Positions 47,945 through 61,089 of a stretch of 64,000 nt of DNA are shown here, in pieces. The notes below the pieces were generated by a model. The model had not been told where the DNA came from. It did not search any database and was given only the letters and a program-made list of their open reading frames with translations. The translations under genes and the position numbers were made by a program. Numbering within the stretch: the first letter of the stretch is position 1; each line of letters starts with the position of its first letter. The DNA comes from Epiperipatus broadwayi (Eukaryota; Onychophora; Udeonychophora; Euonychophora; Peripatidae). The stretch is from NCBI GenBank assembly GCA_028023455.1, contig JAQFVV010012574.1:1638959-1702958 (forward strand), read 5' to 3'.

Positions 47945-49760
47945 ATTCATGAATTACATGAGCACAGACACTGAGATATATAATGCAATGAGATAGGGAT
48001 GTGGAATAGCAAAAAATGGAAATGAGATTAAAAAACTCTAGAATTTTTTTTTGTTATCCTTATATTTCAAATATATTGTTTAATATTCTAATTACATATG
48101 AGATCATGATAAGATTTTAAATCACTAAGAGAAAATTAAAATTTTGAATTTTAATAGAGAATAATTAATTTATGGATATGTTTAAACTTCATTTGAAAAA
48201 CATTATTATTTATAAATTTTCAATAAATAATTTTCAAATTAAAAGATTGTACAAATTTGCCAAAAAAGAAAATCTTGTAATTTGTAGGAGAAAATATAAA
48301 AATTGTTTGTTGATAAATTTGACAAAGGATGTATTGAATATAGAAAAAATTCAAAAAGAATGTGAATTAATATTAATGCTAAGATAGTTCAACAGATAAA
48401 TGAATTTAGATATTTGGGTAGTTGCTGACTAAAGATAAAAAAAATTAAGGTAAAATAGAAAGAAGTATTGGCAAAAGAGCATTTATTAAGATAAAGAAAA
48501 TATTCTATGACAGAATTAAGAAAAAGATGAATTAAGTGCTATGGTTATAAAATATGGACAATAAATAAAAAATAAGAAAAAGATTGTAGACCTTTGAGAT
48601 GTGGACATGAAGAAGAATGGAGAAAATTAATTAAAATGAATAAAATGACAAATAAGAAAAGTTTTGGAAAGAGTAAATGAAAATTGAAAAAATTAGGGAT
48701 AGAAGAAAAATCTGGATTGAACATTTACTAAGAAGAAAGTTTAATGAAGGATATTTGGGAGAAAATGCTGAATGGAAACAAAAAAAAAGAATGGAAAAAA
48801 ACTGATCTTGCCAAATAATATAAAAAATGGGAAGAGATACTGTGAACAGAATAAAATAAAGAAATGGATGAGTTGACTGTGTGTTTGCTCTTTGGATTTG
48901 TCCTTAAAACTGAGAACTATTGATTGATTACTTATTTTTAACTTTGTGTTTAATTTTTATTATTATTTACATGTGACCATTTGTTTTGAAGATTTTTCAC
49001 TCCTTCAACAATTGATATCTATCCATTTATTAATAATTTGTACTTTACTATTGGATATAAGGTTTGTTGCAAAATTGACATGTTGCAAAATAAAAAGGAT
49101 TTGAAATTTGATTAATATATATATATAAAATAGAATAGATAATTGAATATTCAATATTAAAAATGAATATAAAAGAAATGAAAGAAATGTAAATATTCTA
49201 CAGTTATTTTAAAAAAGATTTATTAAAGTTTTATTATTTAGCTCTTTTCTTAAAAATGTCTACTTGTAAAATTATTCATATACCATTATTATTTAAATAA
49301 TATAACTAACAGACTAAAATATAATTGAAAGATGACACCTGCTTAACCTTTTTTTCTTCATCTAACACTAAATATAATTAAATAAAAAAATTTAAATGTA
49401 ATGAGTAATGAATAGTTTTAGAAATATATTATCAAGAGATACACAGCATAGATATGTGTAAAATTTCTATTAAAAAGTTCTGATATTTTATTTTACTGTC
49501 TTAATAGTCTATATTAGTTTTTATATCTTGATTTCATTGACAAATATTCTCTATTAAAATTAAAAATTTGAATTATCTCTTAGTGATTTAAATGATTTAA
49601 AATCGTATCATGATTTCATGCATAATTATAATATTAATCAATATATTTGAAATATATGGATACCAAAAAAAAATCTAGAGTTCTTCATCCTCATTTCATT
49701 CTTTGCCATACAACACTGCTCTATATATGTGCATGTTTGTGTGCATGTAAACACCCATCA
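47945..49760. mobile_element. Long inverted-repeat unit enclosing a LINE 3' fragment
   Basis: The left arm (about 47945-48165) and right arm (about 49540-49760) are inverted copies of roughly 200 bp. Matching blocks include TTCTCTATTAAAATT, TCTCTTAGTGATTTAAA, CAATATATTTGAAATATA, AAAAAATCTAGAGTT and CTCATTTC; similarity fades at the outer edge. The 1.4-kb interior holds a plus-strand LINE C-terminus. It may be an inverted-repeat transposon that captured LINE DNA, or two opposed copies of one repeat around an insertion. No target duplication found. Confidence 0.55.
48172..48920 (+). pseudogene. Non-LTR retrotransposon ORF2 C-terminal region, decayed
   Basis: Across frames it reads VQQINEFRYLGS, a segment with KEVLAKEHLL, KCYGYKIWTINKK (VLLYGCETWT position), RPLRCGHEEEWRKLIKMNKM, TNKKSFGK, KSGLNIY/EESLMKDI and KMLNGNKKKEW. 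The order matches the post-catalytic region of a widespread insect/arthropod-type LINE ORF2 (EFRYLGS ... ETWT ... EMWxWRRM ... NEEVL ... LLRRDGLLKDV). Many stops and frameshifts. It is distinct from the RTE family elsewhere in the window, which uses KYLGQIIN ... GHISRRDDNRW. Confidence 0.7.
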
Positions 49761-50600
49761 AATATGTTTCACGAATTGAGTCTCTTTACAAAAGAAAGAT
49801 TTGTTTTCTTCTTTTACATTAATCATTATTTGCCACTAAACATAATTTAATATACTGTATTTCAGGATTTTTTTAACATCCACAGAAAAATCAAAAAAAC
49901 TGTAAATTGACGTCAGAAAATTTCAATGACTATAAAAAGTCCAATAATCCATTTTCTTAAATATCATTTATTCTTCATCTGGATTCAAACTTATAACAAT
50001 GTCTTCATTAATGATTATATAGTAGATGAGCTAACAGATTAATGAATAAAAAATTATCAGTTGTGTAGAGAGAAGCAAACTATTTTCCAGCAAAACCATT
50101 TCATAATCTTTAAATATTTTAAATTATCAACAAACAACAATGGAAATATAATTAAATTTAATTATTACACATATACATAATATATATGAAAAATTTATAA
50201 CAATTTTGGATAATAATATATTTACAAAAATATAACAAATAAAATATAATTGACCACTATTTTGAAGTGGAACTTTTTACAAAAACTTATACTGGTAATA
50301 ATTATTTCTTTTAAATAAAATGTAAATCTTCATTTTTTTTTTTTATTATCACTATTATTACTGATGATAATATTCACCTGAACTTTATTCTTAACTTTCT
50401 ACTCAAATTAATATCTTGAAACATTAAACTGTCTCAACATGTTGTACGTAATAATACTATTGCTTAGTAAATCTAAGATGGAAAAAGTGGAAATATTTAA
50501 TATTTACAGTCATTTTCTAGAAAATCAAAAGGAATCACAATTAGCTTATAATTTTAAATGTTTAAATAATAAATTAGAGTTATTTATCAGCAAGTTATGT
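49761..50600. other. AT-rich intergenic DNA, nothing recognised
   Basis: No coding frame, RNA gene or repeat boundary seen. Confidence 0.5.
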
Positions 50601-50890
50601 ATGTATTATTAGTCCTTTTATGATTTGTTTCTATTTTTTGTATTCCATTTTTCAAGAGATCTCTTCATTTTATCCACTATTTATTCATAAAAAAATTTTT
50701 AAATTTTTAACTACATTCTAATATTAAATGTCTTACATTTTCTTTCCCACATTCACATAAATCATTACACGAATTTAAATCTTTTCTCCTCTTCTTAATA
50801 AATTTCTTTATCATTAGATTTCCTGTTCTCATTTTAGATAATAAAATACTTTCTCTAGTTCATTATAATATATCTTTTAAATAGGAATAA
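50600..50890 (-). pseudogene. Non-LTR retrotransposon C-terminal zinc-knuckle remnant
   Basis: From about 50853 leftward one frame reads TRESILLSKMRTGNLMIKKF, then IKKRRKDLNSCNDLCECGKE and NVRHLILECS before a stop at about 50708. CxCGxExxxHLxxxC is the usual LINE ORF2 C-terminal zinc knuckle. RTGNL upstream matches the SSLLFKARTGSL segment of the LINE at 1-2523, so they may be related families. Reverse transcriptase is missing. Confidence 0.72.
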
Positions 50891-53800
50891 TAAAATTCTG
50901 TGCACTCCAACAGAAAAAAAACTTGCAGTGAAGATCTGATTTTAAGCTTGTCATCTAATATCTGGGTAGTCACATTTAAACTTACATTGTTTTCAGTGGT
51001 TAAAAAAAGATATTACATTTTTATTTCAAATAATTAATGTATCAACCAAATGACTTTTTTTTTGCAAATATTTAAATGATTGTTGGGGTTTATCCTAAAT
51101 AGAATGTATCATAGAAAGATAAATTGTAATGATAATACCAGAAAGAAATTGTGTAATTGTAAAAGTAATAATATATATAATTTTTAATAAATTTATTTAT
51201 CTAAATGAAGCAGTCATGGACTCAAGAGTTAAGGCTTTCTGGATTGATTTCAATTTTAGAAAACAGATAAAAAGGATAGGGAATTATTCTGCTTGAGCAA
51301 AAGAATGGACTTGCTGAGAATATCTTTGATACTTTTGATTATTTTTTTTATTAATTTGCTGTATGATAAATAAATAGAAAACCACTGACAAAAAAAAAAA
51401 AACAACTTTAATATTAAGTGATAATATCTAAAGTGTTGCACTATTTAAATTAAACAACAAATGATTTGTCTGAAATTATATAACTTTTATTTACAACAAA
51501 GAACTGCTCCCTCATATTTCTAGCTACCAAAATATTTAAATAAAAATATTAATAAAATTAAATTCAATAACAAAAAGGATAGGAATGAACAAAGTACCCT
51601 AAAAAATATTTTCTTTATGAAGGTCCATCACATAGTTTCTGAAGCAATAAAATTTACATTCGCCCAAATAAGACACACTATAGGTCTGTTGACCATCATA
51701 TTTAGATAATTAAAAACAAGAATACAAATTAAATTGCTTTTATAGATGTATGATATATAAAAAATAATTTCCTTTATATAAAGAATTATTTTTATTTTAT
51801 TTTTAAAATTCATCTATGCCCTCTTATTTATTTCATGATCAAAAAAGTTAAATGGACACAATATTTTGAGTTTATGAGAGTGCAGATAATGAAAGAAATG
51901 TGTATAAGAATCAGATAGGTCAAAGTTTTGATATCTAATTGATTTTTTCTATCCTGTTCTAGAAGAAAAAATGGTATTCAATATAGAAATAAAGCAAAAT
52001 TGGCATCAAAGAAACCAGAGTAAAGAGAATGGGTGATCATTCTAAAGTTGAAAATAGATCTTTGAATATAAAAATAAAACAGGCTTTTTAATAAATAATA
52101 ACCACACCAAAACAACGGCCTCTCCAACAGCATTCCATAGAGGGACTATGAAGAAAAAACTATAATCTCTATATTGTCAATTATAGCTAGATACTGATTT
52201 ATTAATCTTCATTGTGTATTTACCTAGGTTGGTTATGCATCAGTTTCTTGAAGAAAAAATCATGTTTCTTGAAAAAAATTTCACTCCATCTACAATTAAT
52301 CTTTAAATCATAAGCATGGCAGACTATTGTGCTACAAAGCAGTTTTAAAAAAGTGCATATACATGAGTAATAAACAAAATATTTTTAACATCTGCAACCA
52401 AAAAGATTTTATTTTCTTTGTATGAATTAGTTTCTTTTTCTTAAACATGGCTGAGCACACTTTCAGTCTACTATACCAGAATTATAGCTCTCACTGATTG
52501 GCTAGGTATGCTGCCCTATTGTAGTAATTAGATTTTAAATATTTCATTTGGTCAAAAATTAAATACTGTTTTTTTTTTTCTTATTAATGATGTGATTGTG
52601 GTTGGCAATAACCCACTCCTCTTTAACTTTTATCTTCCTATTGTCTCATTCTATGCAAATTAGATTGACATTCTTTGAATCAAGGTATGACTGAATTGTC
52701 ATTCATATTCGAGATGTATTTATATTCCGGAATTATTTTTTGCATGCTTATATAGGTATTTGTGTTAGGCCACCATAATAGACATCTATACAGGCACACC
52801 TGCTACACTGGATTTTATATATGATCTACAACATGTCCTTTGATGGCAGTTTATCTTTGGCATTGTTAATTAAACTGTTAAGATTAGGGGGAGGGGTTCA
52901 GAAACTGATATTAAATGTTGGAATACAGATCTTTTTTATTTTATTTACTAGTTTATGAATGCATGGCATGCTCACACATGATTTAGTTTCTTCCTGGGAT
53001 TGGGCAGGCTGTTTTATATTTTTTATAAAATTGTTTAATTATGTTTAATAGGATGTTTTTTTTATAGTCTATTCTATATAGATCATTGATGTATGCATAA
53101 TAGTAGAAGTACAGCATCTATAAATGTGTAAAGAAGTATGTTAAAAGAAAAAATGATCTAAGTATTCTTATCTCTTGAGCAGTTGAGATCTATATTAAAA
53201 ATAGTCATTATAATAGAAAGCTTGAATTAAAAAATCAAAATATTTAAACTCTTATCTAAATCTTACAGTTCAGTCTTTTTAATGTGTTTATTGGTAAGTA
53301 AAAAAAAAAAAAGTCAAATCATAAAAATCTTATTGTTTAACTTCTTTTTTTTTAGAAAAAAAAAGATGGTTGGGTAAATTTAGTATTTAATTTTATAATT
53401 TGAAATATTTCTGATACATTTATTGTGAGTGGGAAATGGAGTGATAGTGGGTGAAATACAGATGAAAATTTAAAAAATTATAAGCAGCATTAATACATTT
53501 TTGTAAATAAAAAAGGAAAATACTGTACAGTGAAAGAACATTAAATTTAGCATGCTTTTTATATAATTTTAAAGATGATTGTAATTACCTTTTTGTAAAA
53601 TTAGATAGGTTTAAAACTACAGAGCCAGAGATGTTTATTAATAAATAAAATGTAAAGTAATTAATTTTTTTTTAAATGATAATGACAGGAAGAGAGATTT
53701 TAACATAGAAGGATAAGCAGTCTTTTAAAAAAAAATGTCTTCAATGGAATTTAAGAGGCATTTGCATCTTAGTAAATTAGAAAAAGAAAAGGAAACACAA

Positions 53801-54393
53801 GAAATAGTGCATTACTGTTAGTGGATGATTTCATGTACATGATTTGTCCTTATTAAAGTGAAGAAAATATTGTATTGCAATAATAGATTGTAAACATTTA
53901 AAAAGAAATTTCCTAGATTGAATGAAGTTTCAAGTAGGCCAAGAAGTGAGATAATGCAAATGATGAAGAATATGGCTTAAGTGTGAATCTTGTGAGATAG
54001 AGCTGTTAAAGCTAAATACTGGTGATATCTGGCAATTTAAAGTGTGTGTGTGTATGTGTGGGAGTAGAAACTTGATAATATTCGATTAGCTGAAAAATGT
54101 TTAGATATAGCAATTTAATCAAAATCTATAAAAATATTAATATGTAATGTAATAGGGACATATTTCTTATTTTGTCTTATTGGGAGAACCAATCTTCTCA
54201 CTGATAAAGGCCATAAGCCAAAAAGTAGCTGATAATTGAAGTTGGTATCAAATATCAACATTATAAAACTATCATCTAATATCCATTTATTCAATCTTAT
54301 AATAGATGACTTTGAAGCAGAATGAGGAGAATTACTCCTTACAGCATATTTCATTTATTTATTATTTCAATTATAAAATAATAAATCAGTCAA
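50891..54393. other. AT-rich intergenic DNA
   Basis: No gene called. At 51205-51255 GCAGTCATGGACTCAAGAGT may be another diverged SINE relic. At 53890-54050 sequence is somewhat more complex but contains stops in all frames and no domain. Confidence 0.45.
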
Positions 54394-54491
54394 GAGTTGG
54401 TTGTCGAGTGGTCAGCACAGTTGCCTTACAAGCAATTGTCCCAGTTTGCGGGTTCACCTCCCGGCCGATGCTTTGACACATGAAAAAAAAA
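54394..54491 (+). repeat. tRNA-derived SINE, second copy
   Basis: GTTGGTTGTCGAGTGGTCAG, then GTTGCCTTACAAGCAATTG, TTTGCGGGTTCACCTCCCGG, CCGATGC and TTTGACAC with an A-rich tail. It parallels the copy at 39721-39831 through the head and the GACAC end, with substitutions spread evenly. The acceptor 5' strand is mutated (GAGTTGG for GCATTGG), so it is not a functional tRNA. Confidence 0.82.
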
Positions 54492-55484
54492 ATCATTCTG
54501 TGACTATTTCAAAATTTTGCTTTCCAGAATCCTGTTTTCTTTCTCCATAGTGCAAAGACATAGAATTAGCTGCCTTCACTTATATCACTTAATTATTTTT
54601 AGTCTTCTTTTTTTAATTCACAATATTTGTTAGAACTATGTTCTTAAGCTAAGTTCTCTATTCAAGAGCAAGTAGAGTCATGAACAATAGAGTACTATGA
54701 TCAAGCAATAACACTTCATCATCATGATATAATTAATAAGTTATTTCACTTGCTATTATAACTATACCTGTTATTAAAGTAATTAATCTTTATTTTAAAA
54801 AAAAAAAAAAATATTCGTTTTTCTGATACTCAGTTCTTTTTAATTATTTAAATGATCAGTATTAATTATTTTCTCCTATTTGATAAGAATATATACTCAT
54901 CATAGAGACAGTTAATGTGGTATATGCAAAAAAATCCACCAGAACAAGGACCAAAAAAAAGTTTAGGTCAAAAAAAAATTTTGAGAGAGCAGGATTACTA
55001 CCATTATTAATGTAAGATTTAGTTAGTGAAAGAAAGATGGACTCAAGAATTGTTTGTGATTCAATTTCAACTGATATATATATAAAAAGATTAATTGATT
55101 TACGTTAATATTATCAACTTGTAATTGGTCATGAAGCATTATATGACTGCTGGGAAATTAACCAAATGATTTAATTTATTACAAAGAGCTACCAGATCAA
55201 CTTCAACTTTTGATGATCATATGAAAAGTATTTATTCAAAAAAAGTTATCTTCAATTCACTTAACTGTACATTCATTGTTGTGATAGTGGTATCCATTCA
55301 TATGAATTCTGGTTGTTTTCTTCTCTCATTCATTTAATTCAATTTTTTAAACATTTTCACTTTCCTAAAACTAATAATTTGGGAACACAAAATAGTATAC
55401 TTTAAAAACATATCTCACATATATGCATTATATTGCACATTAAATAGCAAATAAGTCAGTAGTAGCATTTTAAACAATATCAAT
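54492..55484. other. AT-rich intergenic DNA
   Basis: No gene. AAAGATGGACTCAAGAATTG at about 55030 resembles the diverged SINE relics elsewhere. Confidence 0.45.
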
Positions 55485-58400
55485 CCATTGCAGAATGAAA
55501 GGTCTCCAAGCTTAATTCTGTTTCTTTAATCCATGGCTTCTCTTTTTTACATTACCCCAGGAAATTTTCTTCTTATTCATCCAGCTTAGACATGGCCACT
55601 TTCTTGATCTTTGATAATCATATTGTAACTTAAGATTTCAATAATCCATTTGTTGTGATCTCTTCTAGTAACATGTCCAGTTCACGTCAATTAAAATTTA
55701 GCCTCTTGATTTTTTCAATTATATTCACTGATATATATTTGTTCTTTCACTCGTATTTTATTTTTGATTTCTCCTTATTACTTTCAATATATATTTCTAT
55801 ACTTTGTTGAAGTCTTTCTTATCCTCTTTTATTAAGCATCAGTAAAACATATTTTATTAAAAATATTTTTCAAACCCACAATTATATTTCCTTTTGATAT
55901 TTAAGATATTTCTGCCAAAAGCACTTCATCCAAACTATTATTGATTTTATTCATTTATGACTCTATAGGTATTAAAAATCTGGTCAAAATATTTATTGTT
56001 ATTGATTTCTCTTTATCCATAATTATTAATCAATTTTTTTTTTGAGAAGCCATTTAACATTTATCTCTAGTCCTATTTCAATAGCTTTGATAACATTTAT
56101 TGAAGATTAATTATATCATTTGCAAAATCTAGATGACTGAAATAATCATTTATTTTTCTTCTTAAACTGGTAGTAAAATATTTTAGAAAATATCACTGCT
56201 GACATCCTTATCAATGTTAATCTTCCTAGTATTATTGCATAATCTAATTACTGTAGTAATAAGTTGATAAAATTCTTCAGAATTTTATAATATCTTTATG
56301 GTTTAAATACTTATAAAATCAAATATTTTCATAATCTACAAATCCACAGCAAAATGGTAACTCGTACTCCTAATCCTTTACATAATTACTTTTAAATATA
56401 ATTACTTTTAAATATAGCTTATTTTTTTAGTTGATTTAAGCTTAATTTGGAGATAGTTATGATCTTAGAAAATATTTTATAAAGATGTGACAGAAGACTG
56501 ATGTCTGTAATATTTCCCTTCTCATGCATTTTCCCAATCATCTGATATATGTTATCATTTAGACATTATGTATATATTTTTTCTTTGCCTACTTCTTTTA
56601 AGATATCAATAATAATTTCATCATTTTTCTTCATAGATTTAATTGCACATTAATCTCTTCACTTAAACTACTTGAAATTTTATGACTTTATATAATGGTA
56701 GATGTTACATTATTTTCTTATTCTTTATACTATATAGTTCTTTCTAGAATTCTTCATGATGTCTTTACTCTTTTTAATAAATATTGCAATTTCTTGCTTT
56801 TCTTATTGAAACAAGTTTCCTTTCAATACTAAGATATCATTTATAATCTTGATAGTTTTTTCTCTTACTATAGCTTTCCTTGACATTTCACATTTATATT
56901 TCTAATTTCATCAATTCTTTTTCCCTAACATTTTTATAGAATTTCAAAATATCCAATTCTTTTAAATAAAGATTTTACTGTTTTTAATTCTTTTCTTCAT
57001 ACATTGCCTTGTGTCAATAGAAAATTTATTGGTGAACTGAAGTACTGATTTACTCCACTATTTACATTCCATTTTCTCTTTGTTTCTTTAAAACACTGCT
57101 TTGACATTATGAAAAAATATTGGGGTGTTAATCAATTAATTGAAGATTCTTTGAATTTGGAAAAGGAATTTATCACAATACTACATAATTTTGTCACAAT
57201 ACTATCTACAACTGTAATTGATGTATAATTTTAAACAATCTCATTTATTATTTATAATTGACAGATTTGTTTGGGAAAATGTTTAATTCTTATTTGTCTT
57301 TCAAATTTTTAAATTTATTCTTTCTTATTTGCTTTTTAAAAAGTGAGGAGAGGGAGGAGGAGAATCATAGTGAATAGCAGAAGTGTTGTCAACTTTGATG
57401 AAAACAATAACTGTTAGCTACATTCAATATAAGATATAAATCAAACCAACAATCCAAACAAAAATGAACTGACTGTCTTTGAAACAACAACAAATTAACA
57501 AAAAAAAAACTTAAAAAATGAAACTTCTTTCTTATAGATTTGGATTCTCACACCTATAAATGTTTACTTTTTGATATCACCAAAATTCAAAAATAATAGG
57601 CACTGTTAGTTCCATTTTGAACTGAGTAACTTATTGGCATTTTGCATGGACAATGTAAAATTGCTCTAAACTCCCTCTTATTTTTCGTTTCTCCATTGTA
57701 GATGACATGAGGTCTCTAAATAATGTAAGGATTTTTACTCTTTTTTTTTTTTCCAATTAAAAACTAAAAGAAAAAAATTATAAAACAATTTAAATGAACA
57801 TGTCCAAGTCTAATGTTCCCAATGACTTTTCAAATAAAAACATTTTAGCATTATGATCAATGAAGAATACAAAGATTTTCAAATTCATTTCTAACCAGTT
57901 AAGGGAAAAAATAGTATTTATTGTATCACATAGTCTTGGGAAAAGTTTTTAACTTTTAGTTTTTTGTTGTATTTTTTTGATATCTCTTTATGAATCTAGA
58001 TTTTAGCTATGTAAAGTATGTTGAATCTTAAATTTATTGATTAATTATCCCAAAATTATTTCATGACATAGATGCAGTATTTTAAAAAAACAAAGAGAAA
58101 ATGGAATGTAGACAGCCAAGTATATCAGCATCTGAATTATCTCTGTTATTTGTGTAGCAATTTTTAGCAGAGTGTCCTTTCTTTTTATTGATCTTATTTA
58201 TATCTGAGCCATCTTCAAAGTCTGATATTTTTAAATGATTTGCAAATTCTTTTTTTAATGCATTGCAATAATGAATATTACTGATATCAACTCTCAATCA
58301 TCTTTCTAGGTTTTGTCCCTTTAGTTCATCATTAACATGTATTTTACATTTCACTAATTGATTATCATTTCCCATGTTTAATCTATTATGCACATTACAT

Positions 58401-58890
58401 TCTTTAAATGTATATTTTCTCCTAGTAAAATTATAATTCAATTCTACTGTACTTTTTTGGATATTTTTATATCCATTTGTAGAATTTTGCAAATTTTTAG
58501 CTCATGTCTTTTCCACAATTGAATTTATTCACAGCACATTCATTTTTTAATTGTTTTCCAATTCTAGCATTAAAAATCTCCTATGATAATTTTTGCTGCT
58601 TAATCTAATCAAAATTATTTTGTACATTTTTCATACAAGTTCTCTATTTCTTTATCATAAATCAAAATTGCCTACATTTGGTATCTTTTATTAAATGGAA
58701 TAATTAATTTTGATCATTCTTTCAGATATACAATCAATCTCGATAATGTTCCGTCCTTATATTTATGATGAACTCCATTCTAATTGTGCTATGAATATGT
58801 CACATTTTCTCTAATTTCTTAAGTCTTGCAATTTCTCACTTAATGTTAGAAATTTTTCCAAATAGTGCAATCTTCCATTGTTTGAAAATA
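55485..58890 (-). pseudogene. RTE-like LINE, long decayed copy (endonuclease through 3' end)
   Basis: Reading leftward: IIIGDFNARIGKQLKNECAV (APE endonuclease GDFN motif, about 58590-58530), then TVELNYNFTRRKYTFKECNV and NDNQLVKCKIHVNDELKGQN (58490-58298). VDISNIHYCNALKKEFANHL (58297-58200) and IKNEILLIS-type linker remnants follow. Reverse transcriptase pieces are ISLLSHLYKIFSKII (about 56500), CGFVDYE (about 56350) and YFSHLDFANDI (about 56130), where FADD has become FAND. The 3' end at 55485-55620 matches the other RTE copies. Stops are frequent and indels numerous, including a repeated 18-bp block at 56380-56415. At about 3.4 kb it is close to a full RTE length. It is the oldest-looking and longest RTE copy here. 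Confidence 0.85.
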
Positions 58891-58981
58891 ATTTACAACT
58901 ATAATTAACTAAATAAAAAAACATTATAAAAATAGAAACCTAGATTCAAAACCAGGAAATTAATTCTTAACACTCTCCTCC

Positions 58982-59102
58982 TTTATCCATTCTTCTTGCT
59001 TTCAAGTAAATAAAAACTGTAATTTATATGTGTCTATCATGATTATAAATATAAAAGAGAATCAGCATTCACTTTTATCCATTCTTCTTGCTTTCAAGTA
59101 AA
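58982..59102. repeat. 29-bp exact direct repeat
   Basis: TTTATCCATTCTTCTTGCTT followed by TCAAGTAAA occurs at 58982-59010 and 59074-59102. The 63 bp between the copies are unrelated. It may be the scar of a duplication or an insertion. Confidence 0.85.
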
Positions 59103-60722
59103 CTCAACCAATATCACAGTTGAAAACTATTAGGCATCTACGATGAAAGGTCATGGAGTTCTCTTGGTATTAAACCCAGAGGAAAAAAATAGTACACTCA
59201 CCATGCAAACTATGATTATTGTCTACATCCTTTTACAACAAGTTCTTTTTTTAGTAAGAGCTATAATTAAAATATATTGATTATCCATTAAAATATGTGA
59301 TTATTCATAAAATGTATTTTAAAATTTTAGATCACAGACAAAAAAGATCGAATACAACGGCTTTAATGTAGTGAAAATAACCATCAATATAAAACATTTA
59401 TTTAAGAAACTTTAGATATTACAGAATATATTTTTGATTTTAAAAAATATTTAACAGCAATTTATGATACTATATAGATAGATACACACCTCCAAAAGTT
59501 AATTATATGTTTACAATATTAGAAATGGTGTTTACTCTTATTTCCTTGTTGGAACATTGAAATAAATAAATAAAAGTCTTAAAAATTTAATAAAACATAA
59601 AAATAAAAAAAGTGTAAACATACAAGTTGACCTTTTTAGAATATGTACTGAATAATGCAAAAGGATTGCATCAGATTTCTTTTAATTTCAAGGACGTTCA
59701 AGGCTGCAGAATTGATAAAGGAATTCAGACGGTATAAAATACGATTACTTTTAAGTTGCTAAAGGAAAATATTAATTAAAATTAGGCAGTTAAATGCTCC
59801 ATCTATTATAATAACAATGAAAAAACTAAGAAATTTTATTTTCATTATACAATTTTTTTAAAAAATGCGTATAAAAAAATTAGATCAAACAAAAAAAAAA
59901 AAAAAACGAATTAAATAGTTCGTCGTATTGAAAGGCTTGAAATTCTAACCCCGGAAGCGTAGGAATTAAGATGAGATCAGGGACCTTACTTATTGAAATC
60001 ATTACTCTACACAGCATTACACAATGCAGAGGAATCTGAATGAAATAAATAATTAGTCATTATCATAATTAATAAACTTTAATAATTATTGTATCTTTGT
60101 GATTTTCTAAATAGAATAAGTTAACTTCTTAGGGACTAAACGGCCATATTGAATTTTTTAAAATATTGGCCTGAGATACAATTTTCACAATAATTTCAGT
60201 TTTAGTTATGTTAGAGCAAAAAAAAAAATTACATTAATAGAAACTAGAAAAACTAAGGAAAACAATAAGTCTAAGACAAATAGTGATAACCATTTAAAAA
60301 ATATGGAAAAAAAGAAATTTCAACATCCAAAATAATTATTACTTTATTGTTTGTTCATAATTTCTAATTCATCATGAACTAACTTTAAATTATATCTCCA
60401 CTTATAATTTTTTTGTATTCCTCACAAAATTATCTTTCAAACCATATATAATATGTCTTACCTAAGATAATCCATAGCTTCAGAATCTCCAAAATAAGTC
60501 GCATATGAATTCATTTTTACCCCAAATGTTCCAAATGTCAAAGGCGTCTACAAGAAAAAGATTCATCCTAATAAAAGATACAAAACAAATCATTTCCAGA
60601 AGATAGATATTCCTTTGTCATCATAGCAATTGGCTTCTTGTCTATCTAAAACTAGAAATGGTAGGCTATTGTCTGTATCACTGATAAAATGAGTTTCATC
60701 TCTTCATTTTATATTTTTTTGT

Positions 60723-60805
60723 GTACATCAGTGATGTTTATATTCTTTATGCCCCAGTGATGTTTATATACTTTATGTACATCAGTGATGCTATCTTGTT
60801 ATATT
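60723..60805. repeat. Short tandem repeat, about 27-bp unit, 2.5 copies
   Basis: The unit GTACATCAGTGATGTTTATA plus TTCTTTAT repeats with a GCCCC variant start in the middle copy, then a partial third copy begins at 60777. Confidence 0.8.
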
Positions 60806-61089
60806 TATTGTATCACATGGATATAATTTCTTTGCATATAGTCCATTTGTTAGCTATAGACTTGAAAATAATATGATAAAACATATAGCAAAACCAGAGT
60901 GACTCCAAAGCATGAGTATCAAGGCATAAACAAAAATCAGAATATGATTATTTGCCTGCATATGCAATCTTTCTATATATTTTATTATTAGTTTTGTAAC
61001 TCATTACTTATAAACACCAACACATCATATAAACATAATAATAAGTAATAAATTATTAAACTTTTTGAGGATGAAGTTAGGATTTTTTA

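Larger units (their letters stand above)
58891..61089. other. AT-rich intergenic DNA with small direct repeats
   Basis: No gene. It contains the 29-bp direct repeat at 58982-59102 and the short tandem repeat at 60723-60805. At 59930-60000 a less AT-rich block (CCGGAAGCGTAGG) stands out but has no recognised identity. Confidence 0.45.

Noticed and set aside
60723-60805. CRISPR-like repeat array
   Set aside because: Units are directly tandem without spacers, only about 2.5 copies, in a genome with animal transposons.
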